Of a DNA stretch of 64,000 nucleotides, positions 52,419 to 61,311 are shown piece by piece. The stretch's first letter is position 1. Every line of letters starts with the position of its first letter. The stretch covers positions 579,762 to 643,761 of the forward strand of contig JADJDU010000003.1 of the NCBI GenBank assembly GCA_016702505.1, given 5' to 3'. The position numbers and the translations under genes are program-made. The DNA comes from Microthrixaceae bacterium (GTDB lineage Bacteria; Actinomycetota; Acidimicrobiia; Acidimicrobiales; Iamiaceae). Under the pieces are notes generated by a model. The model worked only from the letters and a program-made list of their open reading frames with translations. It ran no database searches and was not told the DNA's origin.

Positions 52419-52582
52419 CGGACGTTCGTTCCGCTCGTCACATCGAGCGCCCGCGCCCGCGGGCGCGGCCATGCGCCGTTGCACGATCACATGATCAGGT
52501 GCGGGAGACCGCTCGTGGTCGCACCCACGCGAGTGGCCGAAATCCCGGTTGTTTGGCTTCTAGGTCAGGCTTCGTTGTCATA

Positions 52583-52624
52583 CCTCCTTCTTAGGCTGGT
52601 CGAGCGGAGCTCGACCGAGGAGGC
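52583..52624 (+). promoter_or_regulatory. Hairpin that sequesters the HNH gene ribosome-binding site
   Basis: GGTCGAGC (52598-52605), loop GGA, GCTCGACC forms an 8-bp inner stem. Outside it CCTCCT (52583-52588) pairs with AGGAGG (52618-52623), the Shine-Dalgarno, one base before ATG 52625. Confidence 0.6.
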
Positions 52625-53695
52625 ATGGCGATGGCCACGGCGGAGAATGACACGACCGGCAGGTTCACCACTGAGCTGGCGGATGTGCCGGCGGAGCGGT
52701 TGGAGGCCGAGCTGATCGATCTGGCGGGGTGGCTGTCGGCGGGCACTTTCGAGTTGTTGGTGCTGGTCGGTGAGCTCGACGCCCGAGGGCTGTGGGCGCG
52801 TTGGGGTGCCCTGTCGTGCGCGGCGTGGCTGGCTGAGGTGTGTGACGTCGAGGTGGGCACGGCCCGTACCCAGGTTCGGGTGGCCCGGGCCCTGCGGACC
52901 TACCCGCTGTTGGCCGAAGCGATGGCCGATGGTGACGTCTCCTACGCCAAAGCCAGGGTGCTGGTCCCTCACCTCACGGAAGCCAACGTTGACGTCTTGT
53001 TGCATCTGGCGGTCACCAACCCGGCCGGGCGGCTGGGAGCGGCGATCGCGGCGTGGTCCCAACGCCACGAGGACCCCGAAGCCATCGCCCGTCGCCAACA
53101 CGAGGAGCGCAGCGTGTCGTGGCGTACCGGGCCCGACGGAATGGTGACCATCACCGCGCGTCTCGCTCCCGCTGTCGCCGGTGCGGTGTGCGCGGTGATC
53201 GACGCGCAGGTCACCCGGTCCGCCGCGCCCGCGGACGCGTCACTGACCCAACAACGAGCCGACGCCCTGGCCGCGGTCGTGACCGGCGGGGGAGGCAACC
53301 TCGACGCCGAGGTCGTGATCCACGTCCGCGGAGACGCCACCACCCTCGCTGACGGCACACCCATCAACGACCACGTGGTGGCCCAACTGTTACCTCACGC
53401 GTTTGTTTCGTTGCTGATCGTCGACACCAACCGTCAACCGATCGATGCCAGCCCCCGCCGCCGCACCCCGACCCGCCGCCAGAAGCGCGTCATCGACGAA
53501 ACGAACCCCGAATGCGGTCACCCGGGCTGTCGGGCCCGAACCTTCCTCCAGTACGACCACATCCAGCCCTACGCCCAAGGTGGTCCCACCGTCGTCGCCA
53601 ACCTCCGACGCCTCTGCGGCCCCCACAACCGAGCCCGAATCGGCCCCACATTGCATGACGAAGCCGCCGAGTTCGTCGCCGACCTCATCCCGTAG
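52625..53695 (+). CDS. DUF222/13E12-type protein with HNH endonuclease domain
   Basis: 356 residues from ATG 52625 (ATG 52631 possible). The N-terminal DUF222 helical domain (about 20-150, LDARGLWARWGALSCAAWL) is followed by a linker and an HNH motif near the C-terminus: CGHPGCRARTFLQYDHIQPY, GGPTVVANLRRLCGPHN, with two Cys pairs for zinc and the catalytic His in YDHI. These actinobacterial proteins are often multicopy and considered mobile-element-like; DNA cleavage is expected but its target is unknown. Its ribosome-binding site is masked by a hairpin. Confidence 0.9.
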   Translation: MAMATAENDTTGRFTTELADVPAERLEAELIDLAGWLSAGTFELLVLVGELDARGLWARWGALSCAAWLAEVCDVEVGTARTQVRVARALRTYPLLAEAMADGDVSYAKARVLVPHLTEANVDVLLHLAVTNPAGRLGAAIAAWSQRHEDPEAIARRQHEERSVSWRTGPDGMVTITARLAPAVAGAVCAVIDAQVTRSAAPADASLTQQRADALAAVVTGGGGNLDAEVVIHVRGDATTLADGTPINDHVVAQLLPHAFVSLLIVDTNRQPIDASPRRRTPTRRQKRVIDETNPECGHPGCRARTFLQYDHIQPYAQGGPTVVANLRRLCGPHNRARIGPTLHDEAAEFVADLIP

Positions 53696-53707
53696 GCAGG
53701 AGCTGTC

Positions 53708-54112
53708 ATGGCGACTCAGATCAAAGAACACCTGCGCGACGAAGACCCAAGAGAGTGGACGCTCGTCATTCGAGGCCGGCCGCTGACCGTCGATGGCCTC
53801 CTCTTGGCGGCCGGGCGGACCCTTAGCGAGTTCACCTTGCGGGGCGATCCAGTCGCTGCCATCTCCGCGGAGGTCACCGGACCGGGCCGAACGACCGACG
53901 ACCTGCTGGCCGGTCCTCGTCTTCGTACCCGTCGGACCTACGCCTTCGTCCCGGTTGCTGTACTCATCGAATGTGGGTTCCCGGTGTTGGCGACGTTCAC
54001 CGCGCCCCATGTGAGCATCGTGCTACCGGCGTACGATGACGAGCGTGTTCGTGCGTTGGTCGACCTCCTCGGACCGGAGCACGTAAACCCGCACTATCTG
54101 AGGACACTCTGA
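53708..54112 (+). CDS. Hypothetical protein, first of a coupled pair
   Basis: 134 residues from ATG 53708 (GCAGGAG upstream). MATQIKEHLRDEDPREWTLVI starts a compact alpha/beta protein; TYAFVPVAVLIECGFPVLATF and HVSIVLPAYDDERVRALVDLLG form its core. No known family. Its TGA shares one base with the ATG of the next gene (TGATG), so translation is coupled. It lies between the two attachment-like blocks with the HNH gene, so it may be cargo of that segment. Confidence 0.65.
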   Translation: MATQIKEHLRDEDPREWTLVIRGRPLTVDGLLLAAGRTLSEFTLRGDPVAAISAEVTGPGRTTDDLLAGPRLRTRRTYAFVPVAVLIECGFPVLATFTAPHVSIVLPAYDDERVRALVDLLGPEHVNPHYLRTL

Positions 54113-54378
54113 TGGCCACACGAATCACGCTCCCCGCCGACGTTCACCAGATCGACGCGACCGGCTACGTGTGGACCTTCCTCGACGAGGCTGACACCCC
54201 AGGTCGCATCACGGTCGGCAGCGTCGTCGTCGCCGGCGACAGCGAGGACCCGTTCCTCGCCCGGGTCATCGACATCGTTGCCGGTAGCTCAGGCCGCGAG
54301 ATCGTCCACCTCGACGTGATCGGCGTCCCCGACCAGGTCATCGACGAACTCCGCCACGCCAACCTCCTCCCCGCGTAG
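54112..54378 (+). CDS. Hypothetical small protein, second of a coupled pair
   Basis: 88 residues from ATG 54112, overlapping the previous stop. MATRITLPADVHQIDATGYVW, TFLDEADTPGRITVGSVVVAG, VIDIVAGSSGREIVHLDVIG and VIDELRHANLLPA suggest a small beta-barrel-like fold followed by a helix. No family recognised. The size and coupling resemble a toxin/antitoxin or immunity partner layout, but neither member carries a known toxin motif. Confidence 0.6.
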   Translation: MATRITLPADVHQIDATGYVWTFLDEADTPGRITVGSVVVAGDSEDPFLARVIDIVAGSSGREIVHLDVIGVPDQVIDELRHANLLPA

Positions 54379-54478
54379 CGGACCGAGCTCGTAGATGGTG
54401 CTTGTAGAACGACCGACGACGAAGGTCGTCGATCAGTTCGGAATGGCGCCCGTTCTTCACTGCACCCAGACAGCGAAG

Positions 54479-54501
54479 AACCCCCTGCTGAGCAGGGGGT
54501 T
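54479..54501. terminator. Terminator hairpin next to the tRNA 3' fragment
   Basis: AACCCCCTGC, loop TGA, GCAGGGGGTT. On the minus strand it lies directly after the tRNA-like 3' end, the position of a normal tRNA-gene terminator. Confidence 0.7.
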
Positions 54502-54503
54502 CG

Positions 54504-54677
54504 TGGTGGGCGAGGGGGACTTGAACTCTGGAGAACCGGGTATCGGTGCGTACCTCTGCGTCCCGTTCCGTACCCCCTGAGCAGGGGTTTCGCGATTCGG
54601 CCGTCCAACCCGTACCAACGAGTGCAACCCCGTATCTACCCGTCCGGTAGAGATCCGGTAGAGATTCCGGTAGACGT
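54504..54677 (-). repeat. Attachment-like repeat block 2: tRNA 3' fragment, core word and three 11-12-bp iterons
   Basis: The minus strand reads TTCAAGTCCCCCTCGCCCAC (T-loop, 3' half of the T-stem, acceptor strand, discriminator C as in tRNA-His) with the 5' part of the tRNA missing. CAACGAGTGCA is at 54616-54626. Iterons TCCGGTAGAGAT, CCGGTAGAGAT and TCCGGTAGACGT are at 54643-54677. The distance from the fragment to the iterons (about 137) equals that in block 1. Confidence 0.6.
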
Positions 54678-54685
54678 CCGCTGCC

Positions 54686-56323
54686 TCAGCTGGCCGTAGC
54701 GGCGACCCCATGGAACTCGTTGAGGGCATCGGCGATCGCGACCCGCCGCGCAGCGAGGAAGGACTCGTAGTCCGTTGCCTCTTCGCCCCACTCGTCGAAG
54801 TCGATGAGCTGAGCTTCGAACGCGTCTGGCGGGTAGCTCTGCCGGTAGACGGAAGGCGTCTTGGCGCTGATCTGCTTGTTGGTCGTCGAGCCGATGAACG
54901 CGAGGTTGGCGATGTCGTTGATCTCCCGGTCGGACAGCTCCGGTCGTTCGGCCTTGAGGTAGGCCTTGGGGTAGATGTGGTGGAACTCGATCTTGTCGGC
55001 CCTGTTGGCGTGCTTCGGGCTGAGGAGCAACGACGTCGCCCAGTCCTTGGCTTCGCAAGCCTTGAACAGGAGGAACATGGCCTTGAACACGCCAGCCGTC
55101 GAGGTCCGTCCAGCAAGGTCCCCAGGCACGAAGTCCATCCGCCCCACCTGCTGCACGAGGCGGTCAGCGAGGTCCTCCGCCGTTCCGCCGCCCCGGAGGA
55201 CAGCGAGGTCTTGGTCCAGGATCGACTCCGATGAACCCCTCGAGTAGCGGCCCTTGGCGTTGGCGACGAGGAACCACGTGCGGAACTGGGTCGCTTCCTC
55301 GGGGGCGATGTGGAGGTCCCGTTTGTGGGCCCAGTATGCGGTGGTGATCAGCAGCAGAGGTGACGACAACAAGGTGGGGCTGTCGATCTGGAGGTTGGCC
55401 TGGACGAAGTCGACGGCGAAGTCCAGGCACCTCTTGGTCCTGCGCCACCCCTCCTCCAGGGTGGACCGCTTGAGGCCACCCACTTCGTAGTCGAACCCCC
55501 GTTCCGCAACTGCCTGCTGGTACTCGTTGAACATCTCCAACGATCCCTTCCACCGGGCGGTGATCTGGGCGAGCGCGAGATCGGAGCCGCGAAGCTTCGC
55601 CCCGAGGGAGTTCACCCGCACGAAGATCTCGGTGACCTCCTCGTAGGACTTCTCGCGTTCGAGGACCTCAGCCCGGTACATGTAGTCCGCGATGCCTCGC
55701 AGCTGCTTGAGGCGCTCCGAGTACTTGGTGTACCGGGGGTCGTCGAAACCGCTGACGCCGGCCCCCTGGAAGATCTCGGCGTCGGTCCTGTTGAAGACGT
55801 CGGTCACCCTTACCCAGTTGGGTAGGGCCAGCACTGGGTTGCTCGCTACGACGAAGGCCCGCTTGTTGACCTTCTCCATCGGGTCGAGGTCTGCCTCGTC
55901 GCTATCGTCGGAGTCGTCGTCGCTCTCAACGTCCTCGTTGACCTCGGTGATGAACGTCAACTCGTCGGGGTGCTCCAGGTTGAAGAGGATCTCGACCGGC
56001 GTCTTGCGCCCGCGGACCTTGACCTTCTCGCCACGCAGGACGGCCGACAGCGACGTCAGCCGCTGCTGGCCATCGAGTAGCAGCAGGGAAGCCTCGGCAT
56101 CTGGGTTGGCATCGACGGCGAAGGCCCGAGTTTCGACCTCAGCGCCATGAGGCGCCTTCCAGGCGAGGATGATCCCGGAGGGATAGCCCCGGTAGAGCGA
56201 GTCGAGCAGATCGCGGACCTTGGTCTGGGTCCACACGTATCGACGCTGCATCTCGGGTAGCTGCAACTCGCCCCGCTCGATCATGTCGACCAACTCGCGG
56301 ACCTTGAACTCTGCCTTACTCAT
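54686..56323 (-). CDS. DUF262/DUF1524 (GmrSD-like) protein
   Basis: 545 residues from ATG 56323 (GGAGGGG upstream). The DUF262 N-terminal domain shows LPEMQRRYVWTQTKVRDLLDS, YPSGIILAWKA and the nucleotide-binding DGQQRLTSL (about 84), followed by an acidic insert (EDVESDDDSDDSDEADLDP). The C-terminal DUF1524 HNH-like domain has EFHHIYPKAYL (about 448) and the Asn residues in INDIANLAFIGSTTNKQIS. Such GmrSD-type proteins cut modified DNA (type IV restriction) or assist other defence systems. It is the last gene of the type III R-M cassette, 66 bases beyond Res, and unlike the others has an unbroken frame. Confidence 0.88.
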   Translation of the reverse strand: MSKAEFKVRELVDMIERGELQLPEMQRRYVWTQTKVRDLLDSLYRGYPSGIILAWKAPHGAEVETRAFAVDANPDAEASLLLLDGQQRLTSLSAVLRGEKVKVRGRKTPVEILFNLEHPDELTFITEVNEDVESDDDSDDSDEADLDPMEKVNKRAFVVASNPVLALPNWVRVTDVFNRTDAEIFQGAGVSGFDDPRYTKYSERLKQLRGIADYMYRAEVLEREKSYEEVTEIFVRVNSLGAKLRGSDLALAQITARWKGSLEMFNEYQQAVAERGFDYEVGGLKRSTLEEGWRRTKRCLDFAVDFVQANLQIDSPTLLSSPLLLITTAYWAHKRDLHIAPEEATQFRTWFLVANAKGRYSRGSSESILDQDLAVLRGGGTAEDLADRLVQQVGRMDFVPGDLAGRTSTAGVFKAMFLLFKACEAKDWATSLLLSPKHANRADKIEFHHIYPKAYLKAERPELSDREINDIANLAFIGSTTNKQISAKTPSVYRQSYPPDAFEAQLIDFDEWGEEATDYESFLAARRVAIADALNEFHGVAATAS

Positions 56324-56389
56324 CGTCGGCCCCTCCAACGGGTCGGTCGTGCTGGCTGGCGACTGCCAGGTCGGTCTCGATGCGACGGG

Positions 56390-59300
56390 TCAACTACCGG
56401 GTGCTCCGACGAGCTGCATCAGCTCGCCGTAGTCGGTGACGACGTCGTAGCGGACCGCTTGGTCCCCCCTTGGCCGCGAGCGACTCGAAGAACTTGCGGG
56501 CGCACTGGATCTTGGCGTCTTCGATCCCCTTGAGCTGAAGGGTGGAGAGCGACCCCTTCGTCTCGGCCACGAAGTAGACATGCTTGACCTTCCCGTCCTC
56601 GAAGGCGATCGCCCAGTCAGGGTTGTAGTCACCGACGGGGGTCGGGATGAAGAAGCCTCGTGGGAGCTTGGCGTACACCACGACCTCGGTGCTGGTGTCG
56701 AGGTCGGTGACGAACTTCCTCTCGACCTTGGAGTCGGTGATGACGTAGTCGTAGATGTGCTTGCGGAGCTTCTCGCCGGCGTGGGTGAACTCCTGCTTGG
56801 TCTGGTTCTCGGTGAAGATGGCCGTGTCGTAGCGGGCGTCGAGCGGGTCGTAGGTGAGGTGCTCCACGATGACGGTGGCCTTCTGCTCGTTGACGAGTCG
56901 GGAGACCTCGCTGATGAACTGCTCGGGGTTCTGGCGGTACTTGGCGAACGTCGCGGGAGCGATGCCCTGGAGGATCGAGCAGACGGTGCGGCGGAGTAGG
57001 TGGGTCTTCTCCGCTACTTCGCCGAGCAAGTCGTAGCGGACCTGCGACGAAGCCGTCACCGACTCGGTGTGGGTGGTCGTCGCGTCCACGGCGAATCCGG
57101 TGCCGGCGGAGAGCGACTCGTGTTCGAGCTCGGCCGCCTGGGTCCCCTGCTGTACGACGTACTGGAGCGAGGTCACCGCAAGGCTCGAGTCGAGGGTGTC
57201 GATGCACTTCGCGATCAGTTCCTGGGAGTCGAACTCGACCTGGTAGATGGCTTTGTGGTTGATCCGGCCCCAGAGCTGCTGAAACTCCTTCCGCTCGAAA
57301 TTGCGTTGGTTGAGGGGGACGGCCTTCGACTTGCGTCCGTCCAAGGGCAAAGGGAAGCCGGCGTCGAGCGAGTCGATGAACTCGGCGACCTGGTAGTGGA
57401 GCGCTGCGAGGCCCGCGGGCATCTCCGGGAGTTCGGCTCCCCCACGCTCGAGCCAGGCGTCGGTGAGGTGGAGGTCGAAGTCGATGAAGTCGTGCTTGAT
57501 GAGCCAGTGGTGGAGCTTCTTCGCCTGGTCCTCGGTGATGACCACCTTCTCGTTGGTCTCGGGGTCGAGCAGTTCCTTGCCCGTGAAGAACTCAACGGTT
57601 GCTTTGCGGGGACGAGCGGCGAGCGACGCCGCCATCTCCTTCTGGAGCCCGGCGACGAAGTCCGTGTAGGACTCGTCGGTGACGACCGTGAGCTCGTTGA
57701 TCTCGTGCACCGTGACCGGGTGGTCCTGGCGCTCACCGTGTTGGTCGACGGCGAGGCGGAGGCCCCGTCCGATCTCCTGGCGCCTCGAGATCGTGTTGTC
57801 GCTCTTCTTGAGCATCCCCATGACGAACACGTTGGGGTTGTCCCATCCTTCGCGGAGCGCCGAGTGGGAGAACACGAAGCGGACGGGCTCGGTGAGCGAG
57901 AGGAGGCGCTCCTTGTCCTTGAGGATGAGGTCGTAGGCATCGACGTCGGTCGACTGGCCCTTCTCGTCGCCGGTCTTCTTCACGGCCGGGTCGACTTGGT
58001 GCTTGGTCTTCTTGTCGATGGAGAAGTAGCCCTCGTGGACCTGGCGGGCGTCGTCGCGCTGCAGGTAGTCCTGGTAGGCCTCCGTGGCAGGGTCGAGCGC
58101 CAGCTCGCCGAGCATGCCAGTCACCGCCTGCGCGTACTCCTCTTCGAACCAGCGGGCGTAGTCGCCGAGGGTGTCCTCACGCTCGTAGTCGCGGTACTTG
58201 GCAACCTCGTCGATGAAGAACAGCGACAGGACCTTGATCCCTTGGGCGTGGAGCTGGCGTTCCTTGTCGAGGTGTGAGGCGATCACCTCGCGGATCTGGA
58301 TGCGACGCTTGGAGTCCTCCGTGACGTCGCTTCCAGAGATCTGGCCGGCGGCAACGACATCTCCGTTGCTCAGCTCGATGATGTCGCGGATCGCGTCCAC
58401 GTCGACGACGACCAGTTCATTGTACGCCTCCAGGCCACCGGAGAGGTCGTGGAGCCGGCTTCCCTTGTCGACCCACCTGGGTTGGCGGGTGATCGCACCG
58501 GACTTCGCCTGTACCTCGATCTCGACCTGGGCGCGGGGGTTCGCGCCCTTCCTCACCTCGATGCGGTCCAGGTACAGGTAGGCGCTCGTACCGGCGAGGC
58601 CCTTCACGGCGATGCCGCACCGCGATGCGCTTCACCAGCTTCCGGTTGTAGGCATCGAGGGCATCGAGTCGGTGCACCTTGGTGTGCTCGACTCGATGGG
58701 TAGCCGAGTACCGCAGGACCATCAAGGCGTTGAAGTTCGACAGCGCGGCGAGGGACTTGTCAGCCCCGATCTTCTGTGGCTCGTCGATGATGACGATCGG
58801 GCGGTTGGCGGCGATCACGTCGATGGGGCGTCGGGACTGGAAGTCGTCGAGCTCTTCGTAGATGCGCCGGTTGTCCTTGCCGGTGGCGTTGAAGGCCTGG
58901 ATGTTGATGATCATCACCTGGACGCCACCGTCGGAGCTGAATCGCTCGATCTCGTGGAGCTGCGACGAGTTGTAGATGAACGCCCGAGGCTTGGTGCCGT
59001 AGGCCTGCTGGAAGTGCTCGGCGGTGACCTCGAAGCTCTTCTTCACGCCTTCGCGGATGGCGATGCTGGGCACCACAACGATGAACTTGCTCCACCCGTA
59101 GCGTTGGTGCATCTCCATGATCGTCTTGATGTAGACGTAGGTCTTCCCTGTGCCGGTCTCCATCTCGACGTCGAGGTTCGGCGCACCGGGAGCGGCCTTG
59201 GAGTCGACCAGCTTGGCTGCGAGGGGCAGATGGGCCGCCTTCTGGACGGAGTGCACGTTGGCGAGGAGCTGCGCGGGACCGAGGGCGATCTCCGCGTTGC

Positions 59301-59475
59301 GCAAGCCGGCGTCGGCTCGTTCGCCGAGGTCGAGGGCCGGCTGAGCTTGCGGGGCAGCCTTGCCGGGGTCGATGAGGTACGACACGCCGTCGACCTTGGG
59401 CTGTCCGGCGAAGCAGTCGACCACGGCGTCGACTGCGTCCGTCTGGTACTCCTGGACCTTGAACTGCAGCTTCAC
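56390..59475 (-). pseudogene. res: Type III restriction enzyme Res subunit, two frameshifts
   Basis: About 1,028 codons from GTG 59475. Superfamily 2 helicase motifs: [11 protein letters not shown] (Walker A, about 108), [10 protein letters not shown] (DExx), RYSATHR, and later RRQEIGRGLRLAVD (motif VI). The C-terminus (AETKGSLSTLQLKGIEDAKI) contains an E-x-K nuclease-like strand. The frame breaks near 58611 (RIAV then GIAVKGLAG in another frame) and in the C6 run at 56464-56469, after which YDVVTDYGELMQLV resumes. Single-base corrections restore the full protein. With Mod it would translocate and cut unmethylated DNA; as read it is broken. Confidence 0.85.
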
Positions 59476-59624
59476 TCAGCACCCCTGGCTGTCCGGCCTT
59501 CGGTTCGATACGGATAGCTACAGATACCGACGTCAGATCCTGCGGCGTCGTATCCGAAACGGTGAGCGGAGAAACACCAGGTCAGACCAGCTTTCTGCCA
59601 ACTTCGATCGAGCACGGATCCCAC
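59476..59624. other. Short spacer between AlbA_2 and Res genes
   Basis: 149 bases with somewhat lower GC than the neighbours. No gene or clear hairpin; a secondary promoter for res could lie here. Confidence 0.3.
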
Positions 59625-61302
59625 TCATCCCTCCGAAGTTTCGGATAGGCGCAGGCGCCACCGGGCGGTACGCGTACCGCCGATGCTCTCCACACGGCCC
59701 TCCCGTCGGAGCCTGGACAGCAGGTTGCGAACCTTGTTCGTCTTCTAAACCTCTGACAGGCCGTCTGGCAGCTTGCCTCGGAGGAGGGCATCGATCTCGG
59801 AGCGAGGCGCGAGCTCGAACTTGGTGGAGGTACTCGATGATCAGGGTGGCGTAGTAGTCGTCATCGAGTGCCCTGGTCTGGATGTACTCGGCTCGAGTGT
59901 CGGTGACGTCCGCGACAGTCGCCGAGACGTAGAGCCCGTGGCTTGCGGCCCTCGACCAGCTTCGCCTTGCGGAGTCGGGCGATGGCCTCGTTCGGGATGG
60001 GAAGGCCCTTCTGCACGCGATCGAGGGCGAGCACGTCCTCGAGGGGAAGGTCGGTGCGGACCATGAGCATCTTGGAGTAGGCCTCGTCGATGACCGCCCC
60101 GGGGATGGTGAGCTTCACCTCACCGGCATTGGTCTCGAGGTCGTAGTCGGGCAGCGGAAGGAAGCGGCGGACCTGCTCTCGCACCATCCGATGGATGCCG
60201 AAGCCCAGATGGTCGATGAGGTTGAGCTCCGTCATTGCTTCGACCAGGAACGGGTTCCGGTACTTGCGTGGGGTCCGCACCTCGACGGCGTAGTCGTCGG
60301 GAGCGCCGTCGTAGAACTCGCCGACGCTGATGAACTCGACCCGGTCGGGGTGCTCCGTGACGATGACGCGCGAGCCCTGGGCGTAGTCCTGGTGAGCGAT
60401 GCAGTTGTAGAGCGCTTCGAGCATGCTGAGGCCGTCGTACTTGCTGATCTCCCGATAGATCAGCTCGTCGGGCGGAAGGAGCCGGAGTTGCACGTTGCGG
60501 ATGCGCTTAGCCAGGGCGGTCGCCGTCAGCAGGAACGGCAGGTGGAAGTGCTCGTAGGCCTGCTGCTCGCCGACCAGCTTCCAGGTCATCTCGCCGGGGT
60601 GGGGATTCAGCAGGTGGGTTGACGTCCCGGCCCCCAGGAGCAGCAACGTGGCTCGCGTTATCTGGCCATCGCGCAGCAGGCCGGCCTTCTCCAAGAAGGC
60701 CTGGTCGTCCCCACGCGTCGACGTCGGCGGCAGTGATGCGTGGGCGTGCCGCTCCGCGAACCCCTGACGGGCTCGGGAGATGGCTGCCGGGTCGAGGTGG
60801 GCCAGCGTCGCCTCGGGCACAACCACCGCAGTCCAGTCGGTGGCAATGGTCCAGGACCGGATCTGATCCAGCTTGTCGAGCGAAAGCGGCACGAGGCTCT
60901 CGCCGGCTCGAGCGCGGTAGTCGCCCTTCCACGAGATCGGGATGCCGCGAGTGCGGCCGGGATCTCGGCCAGGACGGCGCGTCGTCCGTCTCGATCGAGT
61001 TCGTGGATCTCGCGGATGGTGAGGCTCGGGTCGGTGCCCTCGAAGACCTGGTGCTTCAGCGCTTGGCGTTGTTCGAGGCTGGCGAGATGGGTGGTGTCGA
61101 CGACCTCTTGATTGTCCGACACCCCGAACACCAACCACGCCGATGCCAGCCCGCGGAGGTTGGCCTCGTTGCTCAGCGCAGAGACGTAGGCCCCTGTCTT
61201 GTCAGCCGAGAACTGTTCGCGGGCCGCCTTGAACTCGACGACCTCGTTCTCCCACTGGGCGAGGATCCGATCGAGGAGGTCGCTGAGCTCGGCCAGTTCC
61301 AT
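59625..61302 (-). pseudogene. AlbA_2 (Schlafen-like) ATP-binding protein, several frameshifts
   Basis: Begins MELAELSDLLDRILAQWENE at 61302; VEFKAAREQFSADKTGAYVS, ASAWLVFGVSD and TREIHELDRDGRR-type segments form the AlbA_2 domain. A frame change near 60950 leads to RGIPISWKGDYRARAGESL and the middle HATPase-like region, including YNCIAHQDYAQGSRVIVTEH. Further breaks near 59930 and 59820 and in the winged-helix tail (KVRNLLSRLRREGRVESIGG) are seen before the stop at 59625. Such proteins accompany defence operons and may act as transcription or DNA-binding partners. Starts 9 bases after the Mod stop. Confidence 0.75.
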
Positions 61303-61311
61303 GCGGTGGCC

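Larger units (their letters stand above)
52132..52624. other. Gene-free segment with attachment-like repeat and RBS hairpin
   Basis: 493 bases between the HepT gene and the HNH gene. It holds the first tRNA-remnant/iteron block (52245-52418) and the hairpin at 52583-52624. Short frames across it are not supported. Confidence 0.5.
54379..54685. other. Gene-free segment with terminator hairpin and second attachment-like block
   Basis: 307 bases between the unknown pair and the DUF262 stop. It contains a GTTCTTC/GAAGAAC stem enclosing the start of a CCCCCTGC/GCAGGGGG hairpin, then the tRNA-like fragment, a smaller ACCCCCTGAGCAGGGGT hairpin, the core word and the iterons. Confidence 0.5.

Noticed and set aside
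54504..54680. Complete tRNA gene
   Set aside because: Only the T-loop, 3' T-stem and acceptor strand are present; D-arm, anticodon arm and 5' acceptor strand are missing.
57000..58277. 425-codon plus-strand frame opposite res
   Set aside because: Leu/Val/Asp-rich anti-sense translation of the helicase; the minus strand carries motif VI and conserved segments.
56390..59475. Programmed ribosomal frameshifting in res
   Set aside because: The breaks are at unrelated sites and similar breaks occur in all adjacent genes; decay or sequencing error is simpler.
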